A DNA stretch of 64,000 nucleotides from an uncultured Methanomassiliicoccus sp. GTDB taxonomy: Archaea; Thermoplasmatota; Thermoplasmata; Methanomassiliicoccales; Methanomassiliicoccaceae. The stretch spans positions 310,001 through 374,000 of the forward strand of contig CALUEU010000001.1 in the NCBI GenBank assembly GCA_944319735.1, read 5' to 3'. A program made the position numbers and the translations under genes. The notes below the pieces were generated by a model. That model had not been told where the DNA came from and searched no databases. It was given only the letters and a program-made list of their open reading frames with translations. Below are positions 9,465 through 19,174 of this stretch, piece after piece; positions within the stretch are counted from its first letter, which is position 1, and every line of letters starts with the position of its first letter.

Positions 9465-9495
9465 AAAAAAGTGAAGGGAAGTGGTTTGGTTTGGT
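9465..9495 (-). terminator. 3'-end motif of the mcr operon
   Basis: Just after the last gene of the mcr transcription unit, the minus strand reads a C/T-rich tract containing CCAAACCACTTCCCTTCAC followed by six T residues. Nearly the same block occurs after the methyltransferase gene (20881-20910) and the corrinoid gene (22063-22092). It is probably a pyrimidine-rich archaeal terminator or 3'-UTR element. Confidence 0.5.
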
Positions 9496-9502
9496 GTCGT
9501 CT

Positions 9503-9778
9503 TTAACCTGCTCCTGAAGGAGTGACGTCAACGAGATCTTTGACCATATCTTCGAATTCTCTCCGAGCGGCCTCAGCATCGTCCAGTCTATCCTTCAAGG
9601 ATTTTTCTTGATCGAAGACACGGTATTCACTATCTTCAGCTGGCACTAGCGCAGAATAGTGATAGAACAACTGTGTGATATCCAGTTGATACCACATTGC
9701 TCCATCCTGTTCCTTTTCGGCAATTATCTTGCCGACAGTTCCAGTGTTTGTGTATTTTACTATGTCTCCGATCTGCAT
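9503..9778 (-). CDS. DUF2098 family protein downstream of mcrA
   Basis: About 91 residues. The N-terminal half is a small SH3-like beta domain (IGDIVKYTNTGTVGKI) of the DUF2098 type common in methanogens; the C-terminal half is an acidic helix. It is the last gene of the mcr transcription unit, starting about ten bases after mcrA, with no strong ribosome site of its own. A GTG three codons upstream (9787) is the alternative start. Its link to MCR is suggested only by this position; a role in MCR maturation or function has not been shown. Confidence 0.7.
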   Translation of the reverse strand: MQIGDIVKYTNTGTVGKIIAEKEQDGAMWYQLDITQLFYHYSALVPAEDSEYRVFDQEKSLKDRLDDAEAARREFEDMVKDLVDVTPSGAG

Positions 9779-9789
9779 GGAAACCACGC

Positions 9790-11445
9790 TTACTTTGCAG
9801 GTATGATGACGGTTCTCTCACCAGCAGGCATGAACTCACGAAGTGCACCGCGGCCGATTTCCTTTGTAATGTTTGCAAAGTCGAACGGTAGGTTCTTGTC
9901 GGCGAATGCAACTTTGATGAGTGGGCTGCAAGCGAAAGCGTCTCCACGGGCTGCGTGGGGAGCTGCTGCGATACCAGCGTAACCGCAAAGGTGACCAACA
10001 TTCATTGCGTAGTTTGGATAGTTGGGACCTCTGAGTTCGAATGGAAGACCCTCGTCGCTTCTGTAGGAGAATGAGTTAGCAGAACCGCACTGATCCTGTA
10101 AGTCGTATCCATAGAATCCAAGACGTCCGTGCCTTTCTTTATGCTGGAGCATAGAGAGGTACCATCCGTTTACACCGAAGTCAGCGTTTCCGGTTGCCAT
10201 TGCACAAGCGATACCGGTTGATGCGGCTGCGACTGTAGCACGCTGGGATCCACCGAAGTGAGATTCCATGGCTGCAGGGTATTTCTCATACATCTCGAGA
10301 GCGTAGGTGTTGACCTCTGTTCCGAGTTTCTCTAACAGGTCCATTGAAGGCTTGCTCTTGCAGAGACCGCCGTACTGGGATTTAATTAAATCAACGGCCC
10401 AGTAGACATAGTCCTCAAGGATGTTATCTGTGTATGCTGCAGTAGCGTACTGTGTGAATCCGACACCACCAGACATGTATGATCCAAGGTAGATCTGATC
10501 AAAGATGATTGCACCGAGAGCTACAGTTTCAAGAGCTGCTCTTGCAGGGTCTTCTGGACATACCCTTGTAGACTGAACCATATCAGCGAGGAAACCGAAT
10601 GGAATTCCACCGGGCTCGTTTGGTCCTCTGGCTCTCCTTGCAGGCATCATTGTACCCATTTCAACAACGGATGCGTGCTTTGCGGCGTATGCGAAGTCTG
10701 CGATTGCAGCTTCACCGGCAGCAAGACGGTATGCGCTGATGAATGACATTGAGATCTGCATGGCGCTCCATCTGGACATTGTACCACCGTCGCACACACG
10801 TCCGACGATTGTTGGACAGCGTACTACCTGGTAGAGTGATTTGCCGATGGCGTCATTCAGCTGTTTTGCCTGGTCTTCTGGGAATTCTTTGTTGATGTCG
10901 ATAACGAAGCGCTTGTCGAGCTGGTCGATAAGTTCTGAGTTACCGGAGAACACTTTGACGTAACAGTCAGCTGTGAGAGCTGGGCTGCATTCTGCCATGT
11001 GTTCCTGAACAACTGCTCCACCGGGCATAGCGTGGTTGACAGTCTCGAGGTAGTTGTTGATTGTTTCAGGAGTAACTTCCTTTCCCAATCTCTTCTCGAT
11101 AACTGTGTGGGCGGTATCCAGACCTACGATAACGGTCCTGCGGATATCATCCCATGCTTGCTGGATAGCAGCGTTGTTTACAAAGTGCAGATCGTCAGCT
11201 TCTGCATACATGTCTGTGTGAGAAAGCTGATAAGGCATGAGGACACGCTGACCGAGTGGGACACCGATGTCCTGGTTCATCATTGGAATACCACGGGCTT
11301 TTGCAATTGCATTGGCCTGCTCAACCCATTCTCTCTTTCTCTTGGACTGTTTCCAGCCACCAAAGGTGTAATAGGATGTGTATTCGTCAGTTGGATCTTC
11401 TTTAAACTTCTTCTTCATTGCGTCCATGAACAATTTGTCAGCCAT
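9790..11445 (-). CDS. mcrA: Methyl-coenzyme M reductase alpha subunit
   Basis: A 551-residue catalytic subunit that reduces methyl-CoM with CoB, releasing methane. The F430 axial ligand Gln147 (VVQEHM) and the modified residues are all present: His257 (AAKHASV), the Arg270/271 pair (ARRARG), Gln401 (GGSQRA), Gly446 for thioglycine (GFYGYD) and Cys453 (DQCG). Length and sequence agree closely with characterised McrA. The ATG at 11445 follows GGGGGA. It is last of the four mcr genes, after mcrG with a two-base gap. The ycaO-tfuA pair needed for thioglycine lies just upstream of the operon. Confidence 0.99.
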   Translation of the reverse strand: MADKLFMDAMKKKFKEDPTDEYTSYYTFGGWKQSKRKREWVEQANAIAKARGIPMMNQDIGVPLGQRVLMPYQLSHTDMYAEADDLHFVNNAAIQQAWDDIRRTVIVGLDTAHTVIEKRLGKEVTPETINNYLETVNHAMPGGAVVQEHMAECSPALTADCYVKVFSGNSELIDQLDKRFVIDINKEFPEDQAKQLNDAIGKSLYQVVRCPTIVGRVCDGGTMSRWSAMQISMSFISAYRLAAGEAAIADFAYAAKHASVVEMGTMMPARRARGPNEPGGIPFGFLADMVQSTRVCPEDPARAALETVALGAIIFDQIYLGSYMSGGVGFTQYATAAYTDNILEDYVYWAVDLIKSQYGGLCKSKPSMDLLEKLGTEVNTYALEMYEKYPAAMESHFGGSQRATVAAASTGIACAMATGNADFGVNGWYLSMLQHKERHGRLGFYGYDLQDQCGSANSFSYRSDEGLPFELRGPNYPNYAMNVGHLCGYAGIAAAPHAARGDAFACSPLIKVAFADKNLPFDFANITKEIGRGALREFMPAGERTVIIPAK

Positions 11446-11447
11446 GT

Positions 11448-12221
11448 TTATTCCCCCTTGAGAGCGAAGGCCTGGTATCCGCAGAGTGTTCTGAGTGTGT
11501 GGATTCTTAAGTTCATGTCCAAAACTTCCTTGTCAGCGTTCATGTCGTCGCCGTCGATACGGAAGATTGTTGTCATTTTCTTTAAGTCTGCTTCTGGAAT
11601 AGGCTTTCCTACGGAGATTGGTTTGTCGAGTGGGATAGCGACCTGGTCTTTAACGTAGTCGACTTCACCAGTCTTTTCATTCCAAACGTATCTCTGCCAT
11701 GCATCGAACATAAGTCCGTTTTCGTCAAGTCTGCAAGCGTGACCGTGCACAGTTGCACCCCTGATACCGCATCTTGCAGGATCGAATGTTTCGTTGTCGA
11801 TGAATTCTTTGGCGACTTTCTCGAGGTCTCTTTCTCTCATTTCGATAATCTGTCTTCCAGAAAGTGTACCGGTATCAAATCCACGAATTCTTGACATGTA
11901 TGCCCATGCTCTAACGTATGGAACCATTGGAGCAAAGTATACGGAATCAGCGAACTGAACGTACCTGACTCTGTCACCTTTCTTTGCACCCTCGATAGGT
12001 GTAACGAGCTGTCTGATGAGATCATCTGGTTCGTTTCCTTCTTCGAGTGGTGGGTGGATGGACTTATATTCTTCTCCGGGTGACCTGTGTCCCATGATTC
12101 TAACAACATCATCCAAAGAAACGTCACGTAGCTTCTTGAGTTCCTGTGAAGGGTCCATGAAGCGACGCCTGTTTTTGGCTACCTGGCATGTTCCAGGATA
12201 GAATTGTCTCTTGTATGCCAT
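11448..12221 (-). CDS. mcrG: Methyl-coenzyme M reductase gamma subunit
   Basis: A 257-residue subunit of the (alpha-beta-gamma)2 MCR complex, with the usual start [15 protein letters not shown] followed by the basic KNRRRFMDP, and the conserved [16 protein letters not shown] segment in the second half. The ATG at 12221 follows AGAGGT at good spacing. It follows mcrD directly: no mcrC lies between mcrD and mcrG, unlike Methanosarcina-type operons. Confidence 0.98.
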   Translation of the reverse strand: MAYKRQFYPGTCQVAKNRRRFMDPSQELKKLRDVSLDDVVRIMGHRSPGEEYKSIHPPLEEGNEPDDLIRQLVTPIEGAKKGDRVRYVQFADSVYFAPMVPYVRAWAYMSRIRGFDTGTLSGRQIIEMRERDLEKVAKEFIDNETFDPARCGIRGATVHGHACRLDENGLMFDAWQRYVWNEKTGEVDYVKDQVAIPLDKPISVGKPIPEADLKKMTTIFRIDGDDMNADKEVLDMNLRIHTLRTLCGYQAFALKGE

Positions 12222-12226
12222 AATAA

Positions 12227-12646
12227 TTACCTCTTACATTTTTTGTAATCAGTGATAGTTGGTTGGAATTTTGAGTACCTACCTACCTCAATGTTATATC
12301 CAAACGGAAGAAGGTCGTCACAAATCGTTTTGATTTTTTCCACGGCCTCATCCACATTGTCAATATCATTGATTTCAACAAAAACTCTTCCTACCAGAAG
12401 GTTAAGCTCGTACTCCTTTCCCTGGACGTTAATCACTTTACGTTCTGGGTGGTTTACAAGTGTTCCTTTAGCAGGTCCGTTCCCCACAACAGCAGGCAGA
12501 GCCTCACCGCTGACGTTTACTTGTCGTACGTTTGGTACTTCATAGATATTGTTCAATAGTTTTTCTGTTGTGTTCGCAGATAGCATGCGTGCCGGAAATA
12601 TCAAAATTTCTGGCAGTGGAACGGCTTCAGTTGTTTCAGTACTCAT
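12227..12646 (-). CDS. mcrD: MCR operon protein D
   Basis: About 139 residues, matching Mcr[24 protein letters not shown] at the N-terminal side, the short strand [19 protein letters not shown], and a C-terminal [11 protein letters not shown]. McrD is not a subunit of the active enzyme; it is proposed to take part in assembly or activation. The ATG at 12646 is preferred because GGTGA lies eight bases upstream; TTG 12661 and GTG 12658 are in-frame alternatives. It is located between mcrB and mcrG. Confidence 0.92.
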   Translation of the reverse strand: MSTETTEAVPLPEILIFPARMLSANTTEKLLNNIYEVPNVRQVNVSGEALPAVVGNGPAKGTLVNHPERKVINVQGKEYELNLLVGRVFVEINDIDNVDEAVEKIKTICDDLLPFGYNIEVGRYSKFQPTITDYKKCKR

Positions 12647-12665
12647 AATTTTAGTCACCAACCAT

Positions 12666-13988
<1,323 letters not shown>

Positions 13989-14130
13989 TTTTCTACCTCC
14001 TAATTAATCTTTCCAAGCCAAACAAAGTTCCCTCTGTCTAGCTAAAAAGTTTTAGTTGATTCTCATCAGAAGCGTTAAACTTCAGTGAAAACCGAACCCC
14101 CTTGTATGTTTAACGTAAAAGAGAGAGAGG

Positions 14131-14140
14131 CTTATATAAT
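14131..14140 (-). promoter_or_regulatory. Probable TATA box of the mcr operon
   Basis: On the minus strand the block reads ATTATATAAG, the best TATA box in the 234-base gap between tfuA and mcrB. With the usual ~25-base distance, transcription would begin near 14105 and leave a leader of about 115 bases before mcrB. Purine-run sequence follows the box. Confidence 0.55.
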
Positions 14141-14222
14141 TGCTGATTAGAAAGGGTTCATCCATCCACCTCGATTAGGTGTTAAGGAAATCACCCAGCA
14201 AAGTTTAACCGATTAACATTCG

Positions 14223-14873
14223 TTAAAAATGCAAATTTTTTGCATTATTTTTTAGGCCTTCCAAAATAAGCCTCGCATCAAGATTTTTATAATCCTTGTA
14301 GTTATAATTCCAATAATTTAAAAAAGAATCGCAGTCAGACTCTGTTAAAAATACTGAGACCACTTCCATGAACTTCTTGCTAGTTCTGTGAGGGTAATAC
14401 ACGTTTTTTAGAGCTGTCATGACTTCATCTGCAACTTTTTTGCTAATTGCACCATTGTTGACCGCTTCGTATAAGTTGATTCTGAAATTGATTAGCGGCT
14501 CAGAAAGTGGAGCTAAAGAGAAGGGATCGTAAGCTAACACAACCTCGTCGTCTCCATCTACTCTGCCCGATCTATACTCCTCATATATTCTCCCTACACC
14601 CTTCATTCCAAATGAGTCTAGCTCGGCTGCCCTGAGGGCCCCCATGCTGCCTCCACCTATCACCGATATATCTGAATTCAGAAGAGAGATTATTTCTCTG
14701 TGTCCTACAGCAGCATCGTTCAGCAGAACTCCGTCGATAATGACAACTGTATCTACATCATCGGGAATTTTCTGCAGATCTCCTCTTTTTACTGGTGGCA
14801 GATACTCTGCATTTAATATATTGCGGGCGTCCTCGTGGGACATGCTTGGGCCTACATAAACAAAGGTTGTCAT
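14223..14873 (-). CDS. tfuA: TfuA-like protein, partner of YcaO for McrA thioglycine
   Basis: A 216-residue TfuA-type protein. The core motif FVYVGPSMSHEDAR near the N-terminus and the glycine turn VIGGGSMGALRAAEL are diagnostic. In methanogens YcaO and TfuA together convert the McrA active-site glycine into thioglycine; TfuA is thought to supply sulfur. Its start codon overlaps the ycaO stop (ATGA type), so the pair is coupled. The pair sits immediately upstream of mcrBDGA on the same strand, which strongly supports this role. Confidence 0.93.
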   Translation of the reverse strand: MTTFVYVGPSMSHEDARNILNAEYLPPVKRGDLQKIPDDVDTVVIIDGVLLNDAAVGHREIISLLNSDISVIGGGSMGALRAAELDSFGMKGVGRIYEEYRSGRVDGDDEVVLAYDPFSLAPLSEPLINFRINLYEAVNNGAISKKVADEVMTALKNVYYPHRTSKKFMEVVSVFLTESDCDSFLNYWNYNYKDYKNLDARLILEGLKNNAKNLHF

Positions 14874-16108
14874 CTGCCGCTCATCATCCTCAGTCCAACT
14901 CTTTCATCATCAATGGCAAACACTTCCATACCAGGAACTATAACTTTCACGACCGGCATCCCTATTTCCTCGCGGGTCAAATCAACAATGATCGTACGGT
15001 TCAGACCTTTCGCGTTCAACCTGGCTCTGGTGACCTGCAGATCGTCAAAAATGTCATCGGTAACCTGATCTGGGAAACTATCCAAAGTGATTGATTTTTC
15101 CGAGTCTTCGAACCACATCTTGTTGATGCGCCTCATCCGTTCATATCCAAGCTTTCTTGCAGCCTCTCCTCTTACCGTGTCTTCCCTGGCCCCATGAATC
15201 TGCGTCAGACGGCTCTGCGCCACTTCCATAAGTGCTTTGACTGCTGCCAATTCAGGATCCAAGTGTGTTCCGATACCCAATGTAAGAAGAGCCGGGTCCT
15301 GCATTTCCACATCGTCTGATGCAGCTGCAATGGTCGGAATGCCGATATCTGAAGTTAGGTCTTTCAGATGCACTTCTATACCCTTAGAAGTGAATTTATC
15401 AATCAGGTCTTTTACAGGTCCAGAGTTTGGAATCTCTATGTCACCATTTACTTTTCTATAATACTCTGTAAATGACCATGAGTCCCTCTCTACAACTTCC
15501 AGCAGGCCGTGGAGAATTGCTTCTTCCAGTGTATTTCCTGAAGCCAGACCGTTTGTAGAAGTTCTAAAAAGCATCATATCTAGTTTAGATGAATATGGAT
15601 GGAAAACGGCTGACGCCGGAACCCACATTTCACTCATGGAGTTGAGCTCTACTCCTTTCACCCACCCGATTTGATACCTAGAAAGATTGTATGCAGAACC
15701 CTGAGGCAGAATAAGATCCATGGGATGAACGGCGTTGTTTGCGACCGTGAACTCTTCCACACCTGCACGAACAACTTGCATGCCGCCTTGCTCTGCACAG
15801 TACCTCTCTATGCCTTCCATGATCGAGGATACCTTTGCCTCGTCCTTAGTTAGACCTTTTCCATTGTAGACAGAGATTGCTCCGCTTTCTGCTGAAGGCC
15901 TTATTGATGAAAAAACCGGTATTCCAATACGGTCGAGGTCTGTGATGTCTGCAGTCCTTGTTATCCCTGCAACCTTGGCAAGTTGTTCAATACGTTTCAA
16001 AGTTGTTTCTGGGTCAACGGCATGATGACCCCCATGAGTGTATTTTTTCGGTGTGGGACCCAGCTTCATGAAATGTAAATCAGCTATGTGATAGTTTAAC
16101 CTTCTCAT
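14870..16108 (-). CDS. ycaO: YcaO-domain ATP-dependent thioamidation enzyme
   Basis: A 412-residue YcaO protein. The ATP/Mg-binding elements are visible: SSIMEGIERYCAEQ (about residues 90-105), GLASGNTLEEAILHGLLEVVERD in the centre, and the C-terminal conserved strand before VPGMEVFAIDDERVG. In methanogens this enzyme phosphorylates the Gly peptide carbonyl of McrA so that a thioamide can form. It is the first gene of ycaO-tfuA and divergent from a SAM methyltransferase, with a symmetric TATA element between them. No ribosome site precedes the ATG at 16108; a leaderless start is likely. Confidence 0.95.
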   Translation of the reverse strand: MRRLNYHIADLHFMKLGPTPKKYTHGGHHAVDPETTLKRIEQLAKVAGITRTADITDLDRIGIPVFSSIRPSAESGAISVYNGKGLTKDEAKVSSIMEGIERYCAEQGGMQVVRAGVEEFTVANNAVHPMDLILPQGSAYNLSRYQIGWVKGVELNSMSEMWVPASAVFHPYSSKLDMMLFRTSTNGLASGNTLEEAILHGLLEVVERDSWSFTEYYRKVNGDIEIPNSGPVKDLIDKFTSKGIEVHLKDLTSDIGIPTIAAASDDVEMQDPALLTLGIGTHLDPELAAVKALMEVAQSRLTQIHGAREDTVRGEAARKLGYERMRRINKMWFEDSEKSITLDSFPDQVTDDIFDDLQVTRARLNAKGLNRTIIVDLTREEIGMPVVKVIVPGMEVFAIDDERVGLRMMSGR

Positions 16109-16146
16109 TATTCTGGTGTCACAGATCGAACAGATTTCGAAGAGAT

Positions 16147-16160
16147 TTAGATATATCTAA
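16147..16160. promoter_or_regulatory. Palindromic TATA element between ycaO and the methyltransferase
   Basis: A perfect 14-base palindrome, TTAGATATATCTAA, in a 71-base divergent gap. About 25 bases on the plus side lies the methyltransferase start (16180). On the minus side the expected initiation near 16130 precedes ycaO (16108). One symmetric element may serve both genes. Confidence 0.5.
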
Positions 16161-16179
16161 GAAAAGCAATCAGGCACTG

Positions 16180-17010
16180 ATGAAACTTCACGAACTTTTA
16201 GACATTCCTTCAATTGAGCTGATTGAGCCCACATTCGAATCACTGATTAATGAAGCATACACGGATGAAATTCTTTTAGAAACAGGTACTGAGGCTAAAC
16301 TGGTAGTTAATGAAAAGGGATGGCCGGTGCTTTTTGCTCTTAGATCAGGAGAAAACTGGAGGGGAAGCGTCTTTATCCTCAGACCTCCAGTTGTGGAAAT
16401 CATTGAAAAGTTCGAGGAGATTGACGGGGAATCACTAGAGCTTGATACAGAAGTGCTCATGAAGTCCGTCAGAGAATATTATGTAGACCTGCTGTGTGAA
16501 GATGTCCCTCCTGCTATTGATGATTTTTCACCCGACAGGGCTGAAAAAGTAAAGGAGCTGATCACTGAGATCTGGGGAGAAGGCTCTGGAGAAAAATGCC
16601 TTGATTGTGGTTGCGGATCAGGCATGGGAGCTTTGGTTCTCAGAAGTTTGGGTTACTCCCCAATCAGTTATGACAACGACGCTTCTCTGCTTCGTTTGGG
16701 CATTGAAAGTGAAAGACTCAAAGCTGATGAGACAGTCTGCATCGACGCACGTTATGCTTCATTTTATGTTCCGCGCTGTCAATATGGACTAGCATTGATG
16801 GCTGGAAGCATCAGTATGCATACGGCCCATATCTGGAAAGATATATTGGAAGAATTGACAGGTCAATGTCAAGATATTATTGTGACAGTTGAAAGCGAAA
16901 AAGAAGCTCAAATTGTAAAAGAATGGGCAGAGTCATCAGGACGAAAAACCAGCCTGATGGAAAATGAAAAAGACGGTTTCTATGATCATTGGGTGTGTTT
17001 AATTTCATAA
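16180..17010 (+). CDS. Class I SAM-dependent methyltransferase, candidate MCR modifier
   Basis: A 276-residue protein: an N-terminal domain of about 130 residues that I do not recognise, then a Rossmann methyltransferase domain with the SAM motif I LDCGCGSGMGALVL (about residues 146-159), the following acidic strand end ISYDND, and later motifs. The last residues are FYDHWVCLIS. The gene is divergent from ycaO-tfuA and within 7 kb of mcrA, so a role in methylating McrA (for example the cysteine methylation attributed to McmA in Methanosarcina) is attractive. That is inference from position only; another target is possible. Confidence 0.7.
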   Translation: MKLHELLDIPSIELIEPTFESLINEAYTDEILLETGTEAKLVVNEKGWPVLFALRSGENWRGSVFILRPPVVEIIEKFEEIDGESLELDTEVLMKSVREYYVDLLCEDVPPAIDDFSPDRAEKVKELITEIWGEGSGEKCLDCGCGSGMGALVLRSLGYSPISYDNDASLLRLGIESERLKADETVCIDARYASFYVPRCQYGLALMAGSISMHTAHIWKDILEELTGQCQDIIVTVESEKEAQIVKEWAESSGRKTSLMENEKDGFYDHWVCLIS

Positions 17011-17243
17011 TGATGTTTATTGACTGTCAGATACAGACAGAATTTGAATTAAACATCTATTTTGAAAATAATAATACATTGGAAAGTCTGGACAAGTGCA
17101 TTGTTCAGACATTCCAATGTTGAATTTTGAAAACACGTTGTTTATATAATTTGAATAAGATTGGTTTATAAAATCATAAGCATTCTATTTGGTATTGAAT
17201 AGAACTTTGCTAGTTGGTGTTTCAATATAATACAGGTGCTCAG

Positions 17244-17843
17244 ATGAATAAAAATATCATGGCCTTGACTGCAGTAATTCTCGCAGTAGTGATTATTGCT
17301 GGAGGATTTTACATAATCGGCAATGTCAGAGGCGATGATGTAAAAGACGCAGTACCCAATGATGGATTGTCTACAATAACTGAATTTGATGTTTCTGATA
17401 GGTCTAAAACAGAATCGTTTGCTAATGGAACATTTTTTGTGTTGCAAGAAAAAAATAAGATACATATTAAGATGGTAGCAGAGATATTTGTTGAAGAAGC
17501 TGATAAAGGTGGAGTTGAGATATATCTTCCAGATGGTCTTGTGATAACTGAAATTGTCTGCAGCATTAATGGATGCATATCAAGTGATTATGTTGCAATC
17601 TGGGAAACGTCAGACAATTCTGAAAAGTATCATAAATTTATACAAATTGCAAGGTCATTGTATATACCAGATGTGTCGAGTGGAGGAGCGGGAACGCTCA
17701 TAGTTGAATATGATCTAGATAGATCAGCCATTGATGAAAATGTTAGTTCACTAGATTTTGCTATTGCCCTTGGAACAAAATACAGTGATACGTCTGTTTC
17801 AACAGGAATTGTCCACAAAACTATCAATGTTCCACTATCATGA
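17244..17843 (+). CDS. Membrane-anchored extracellular protein, unknown
   Basis: About 199 residues: a single N-terminal hydrophobic segment (ALTAVILAVVIIAGGFYIIG) then an acidic beta-rich domain presumably outside the membrane. A short Cys pair (CSINGC) lies near the middle. I do not recognise the fold. The ATG at 17244 follows a GGTG-containing leader; the frame is open from 17214. The coding sequence is visibly AT-rich. It has no obvious operon partner. Confidence 0.55.
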   Translation: MNKNIMALTAVILAVVIIAGGFYIIGNVRGDDVKDAVPNDGLSTITEFDVSDRSKTESFANGTFFVLQEKNKIHIKMVAEIFVEEADKGGVEIYLPDGLVITEIVCSINGCISSDYVAIWETSDNSEKYHKFIQIARSLYIPDVSSGGAGTLIVEYDLDRSAIDENVSSLDFAIALGTKYSDTSVSTGIVHKTINVPLS

Positions 17844-17884
17844 TTCGATTAAACTCTGACTGTAAGTAGACGCTGCGTTTAGAT

Positions 17885-18349
17885 TTATGGCGTATTCCTT
17901 AAAAGTATGTCAAGATCTGGAGTGAAATTTGAAGTGTCTGTGGCTATGATTATGCTTACATCCACATTTTTGATGTTTGGAAGTTTGACTACACGTTCCT
18001 GAATTAGCTGATATAATTCATCAACACTTTTTGTATATGCTTCACATATCAGACTGTAGTCCCCAAATACCTTAGAAACAGCAGCTATCTCCGGAAAGGA
18101 TTTGATCGGCTCAACTACTTCATTTATTGAAGTTCCTTCAATCTGGATAGAGATTAAAGATCGTATAATTCCAAGATCACTATAGTTTACATTCAAAGAA
18201 TAAGATGAGATTATTCCACTGCTCTCAAGTTTTGCAATTCTTCTAGATGCGGTAGCCTTGGAGATTCCCAGGCGGTCTGCTATGTTTGCAAGATTCTCTC
18301 TAGAGTTTCTTTTGAGAATCTTAAGGATTTCTATATCGGTTACATCCAT
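17885..18349 (-). CDS. Lrp/AsnC family transcriptional regulator
   Basis: A 154-residue regulator. The N-terminal winged helix (DVTDIEILKILKRNSRENLANIADRLGISKATASRRIAKLE) is followed by the RAM ligand-sensing domain with VFGDYSLICEAYTKSVDELY. These proteins form octamers and often respond to amino acids or other small molecules. The ATG at 18349 has GGTGAGC three bases upstream; the longer frame from 18415 lacks support. Target genes are not evident, although it lies beside a small wHTH-like gene and the methyl-transfer cluster. Confidence 0.88.
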   Translation of the reverse strand: MDVTDIEILKILKRNSRENLANIADRLGISKATASRRIAKLESSGIISSYSLNVNYSDLGIIRSLISIQIEGTSINEVVEPIKSFPEIAAVSKVFGDYSLICEAYTKSVDELYQLIQERVVKLPNIKNVDVSIIIATDTSNFTPDLDILLRNTP

Positions 18350-18664
18350 TGAGCTCACCGCAATATTTTTGCATTTGGTATGTACAACGGGGTAGTAATT
18401 AAAATATTTTTGCACAAAAGGCAGTGTTTGAAAAACAAAGTATCAAAAATACGAATTTATCAAAATTCTTCAGATCATGATTATTTATCATATACAAAAT
18501 TAAGTTGAAATTTGATAGTTTATACATGACTGATGCTTAATAACTATATATGTCTGCTTACATATTTTTGATAAAATACATGAAAATTAAATTAGAATAT
18601 GCTGATGACATAAATCAATAAAAAATATGGATAAAGATGTTGAAGCTTGTGTAGCAGAATTCAA

Positions 18665-18934
18665 TCATAAAGATTTATTCTCCACCGACAGCTGGAGAGC
18701 ATTGAGAATTCTTAGAAAATCTTCAGACTCAGAATTTCTTGTGTAAGATTCACCTTCTAAAATGTTCGCCAAGTTCATCTCTACTAGAATGTCTAGAGCT
18801 CTTTCTGCTGATATTTCTGCAATGTTATTTTTAATTGCAATTTTTGCTGGAGTCACACCATTCATTGAACATGAATCTGGCAGTAACATTAGTATATCCA
18901 GTAGAGTAATTTGTTCTTTGTTTATATCTTTCAC
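18665..18934 (-). CDS. Small wHTH-like protein
   Basis: About 89 residues. The pattern KIAIKNNIAEISAERALDILVEMNLANILEGESYTR looks like a compact winged helix-turn-helix, but no family is clear. The GTG at 18934 is chosen because GGGTGA lies five bases upstream; ATG at 18952 is the alternative. A TATA-like run at about 18999-19008 and a perfect 27-base palindrome (19009-19035) directly upstream suggest regulated expression, possibly autoregulation. Confidence 0.5.
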   Translation of the reverse strand: MKDINKEQITLLDILMLLPDSCSMNGVTPAKIAIKNNIAEISAERALDILVEMNLANILEGESYTRNSESEDFLRILNALQLSVENKSL

Positions 18935-19008
18935 ATAAATCACCCAATACATTCATAATCACAGAATGCACAATATGCTATGTGTATTTTATTATTTAAG
19001 ATATATAA

Positions 19009-19035
19009 TACAAATTACGTATTACGTAATTTGTA
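19009..19035. promoter_or_regulatory. 27-base perfect palindrome, probable operator
   Basis: Two 13-base arms (TACAAATTACGTA and its complement) are separated by one base. The element abuts the TATA-like run of the small wHTH gene on its upstream side, where a B-recognition element or an activator would sit. It may alternatively act on other genes, but none lies nearby on the plus strand. Confidence 0.55.
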
Positions 19036-19116
19036 ACTGAAGTGAAACAGACATCATTCTGATCATCTACAAAATAAAAATGTGTTGATGCACACATATT
19101 TTAGTTAAAAATGCTA

Positions 19117-19159
19117 GCGATATGCCCTCCAAAGAAGGTAAGAAAGGAGGGCATGTCGC
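19117..19159 (-). terminator. Long-stem terminator after ramA
   Basis: Fourteen-base arms (19117-19130 and 19146-19159) pair with one wobble, including the perfect core ATGCCCTCC/GGAGGGCAT. On the minus strand the hairpin is followed by TTTTAACTAAAAT. It lies 15 bases after the ramA stop. Confidence 0.7.
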
Positions 19160-19174
19160 GTTTATCCTATCGAC

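Noticed and set aside
9636-10001. Antisense frames inside mcrA and its neighbours
   Set aside because: They are shadows of strongly conserved genes on the other frame.
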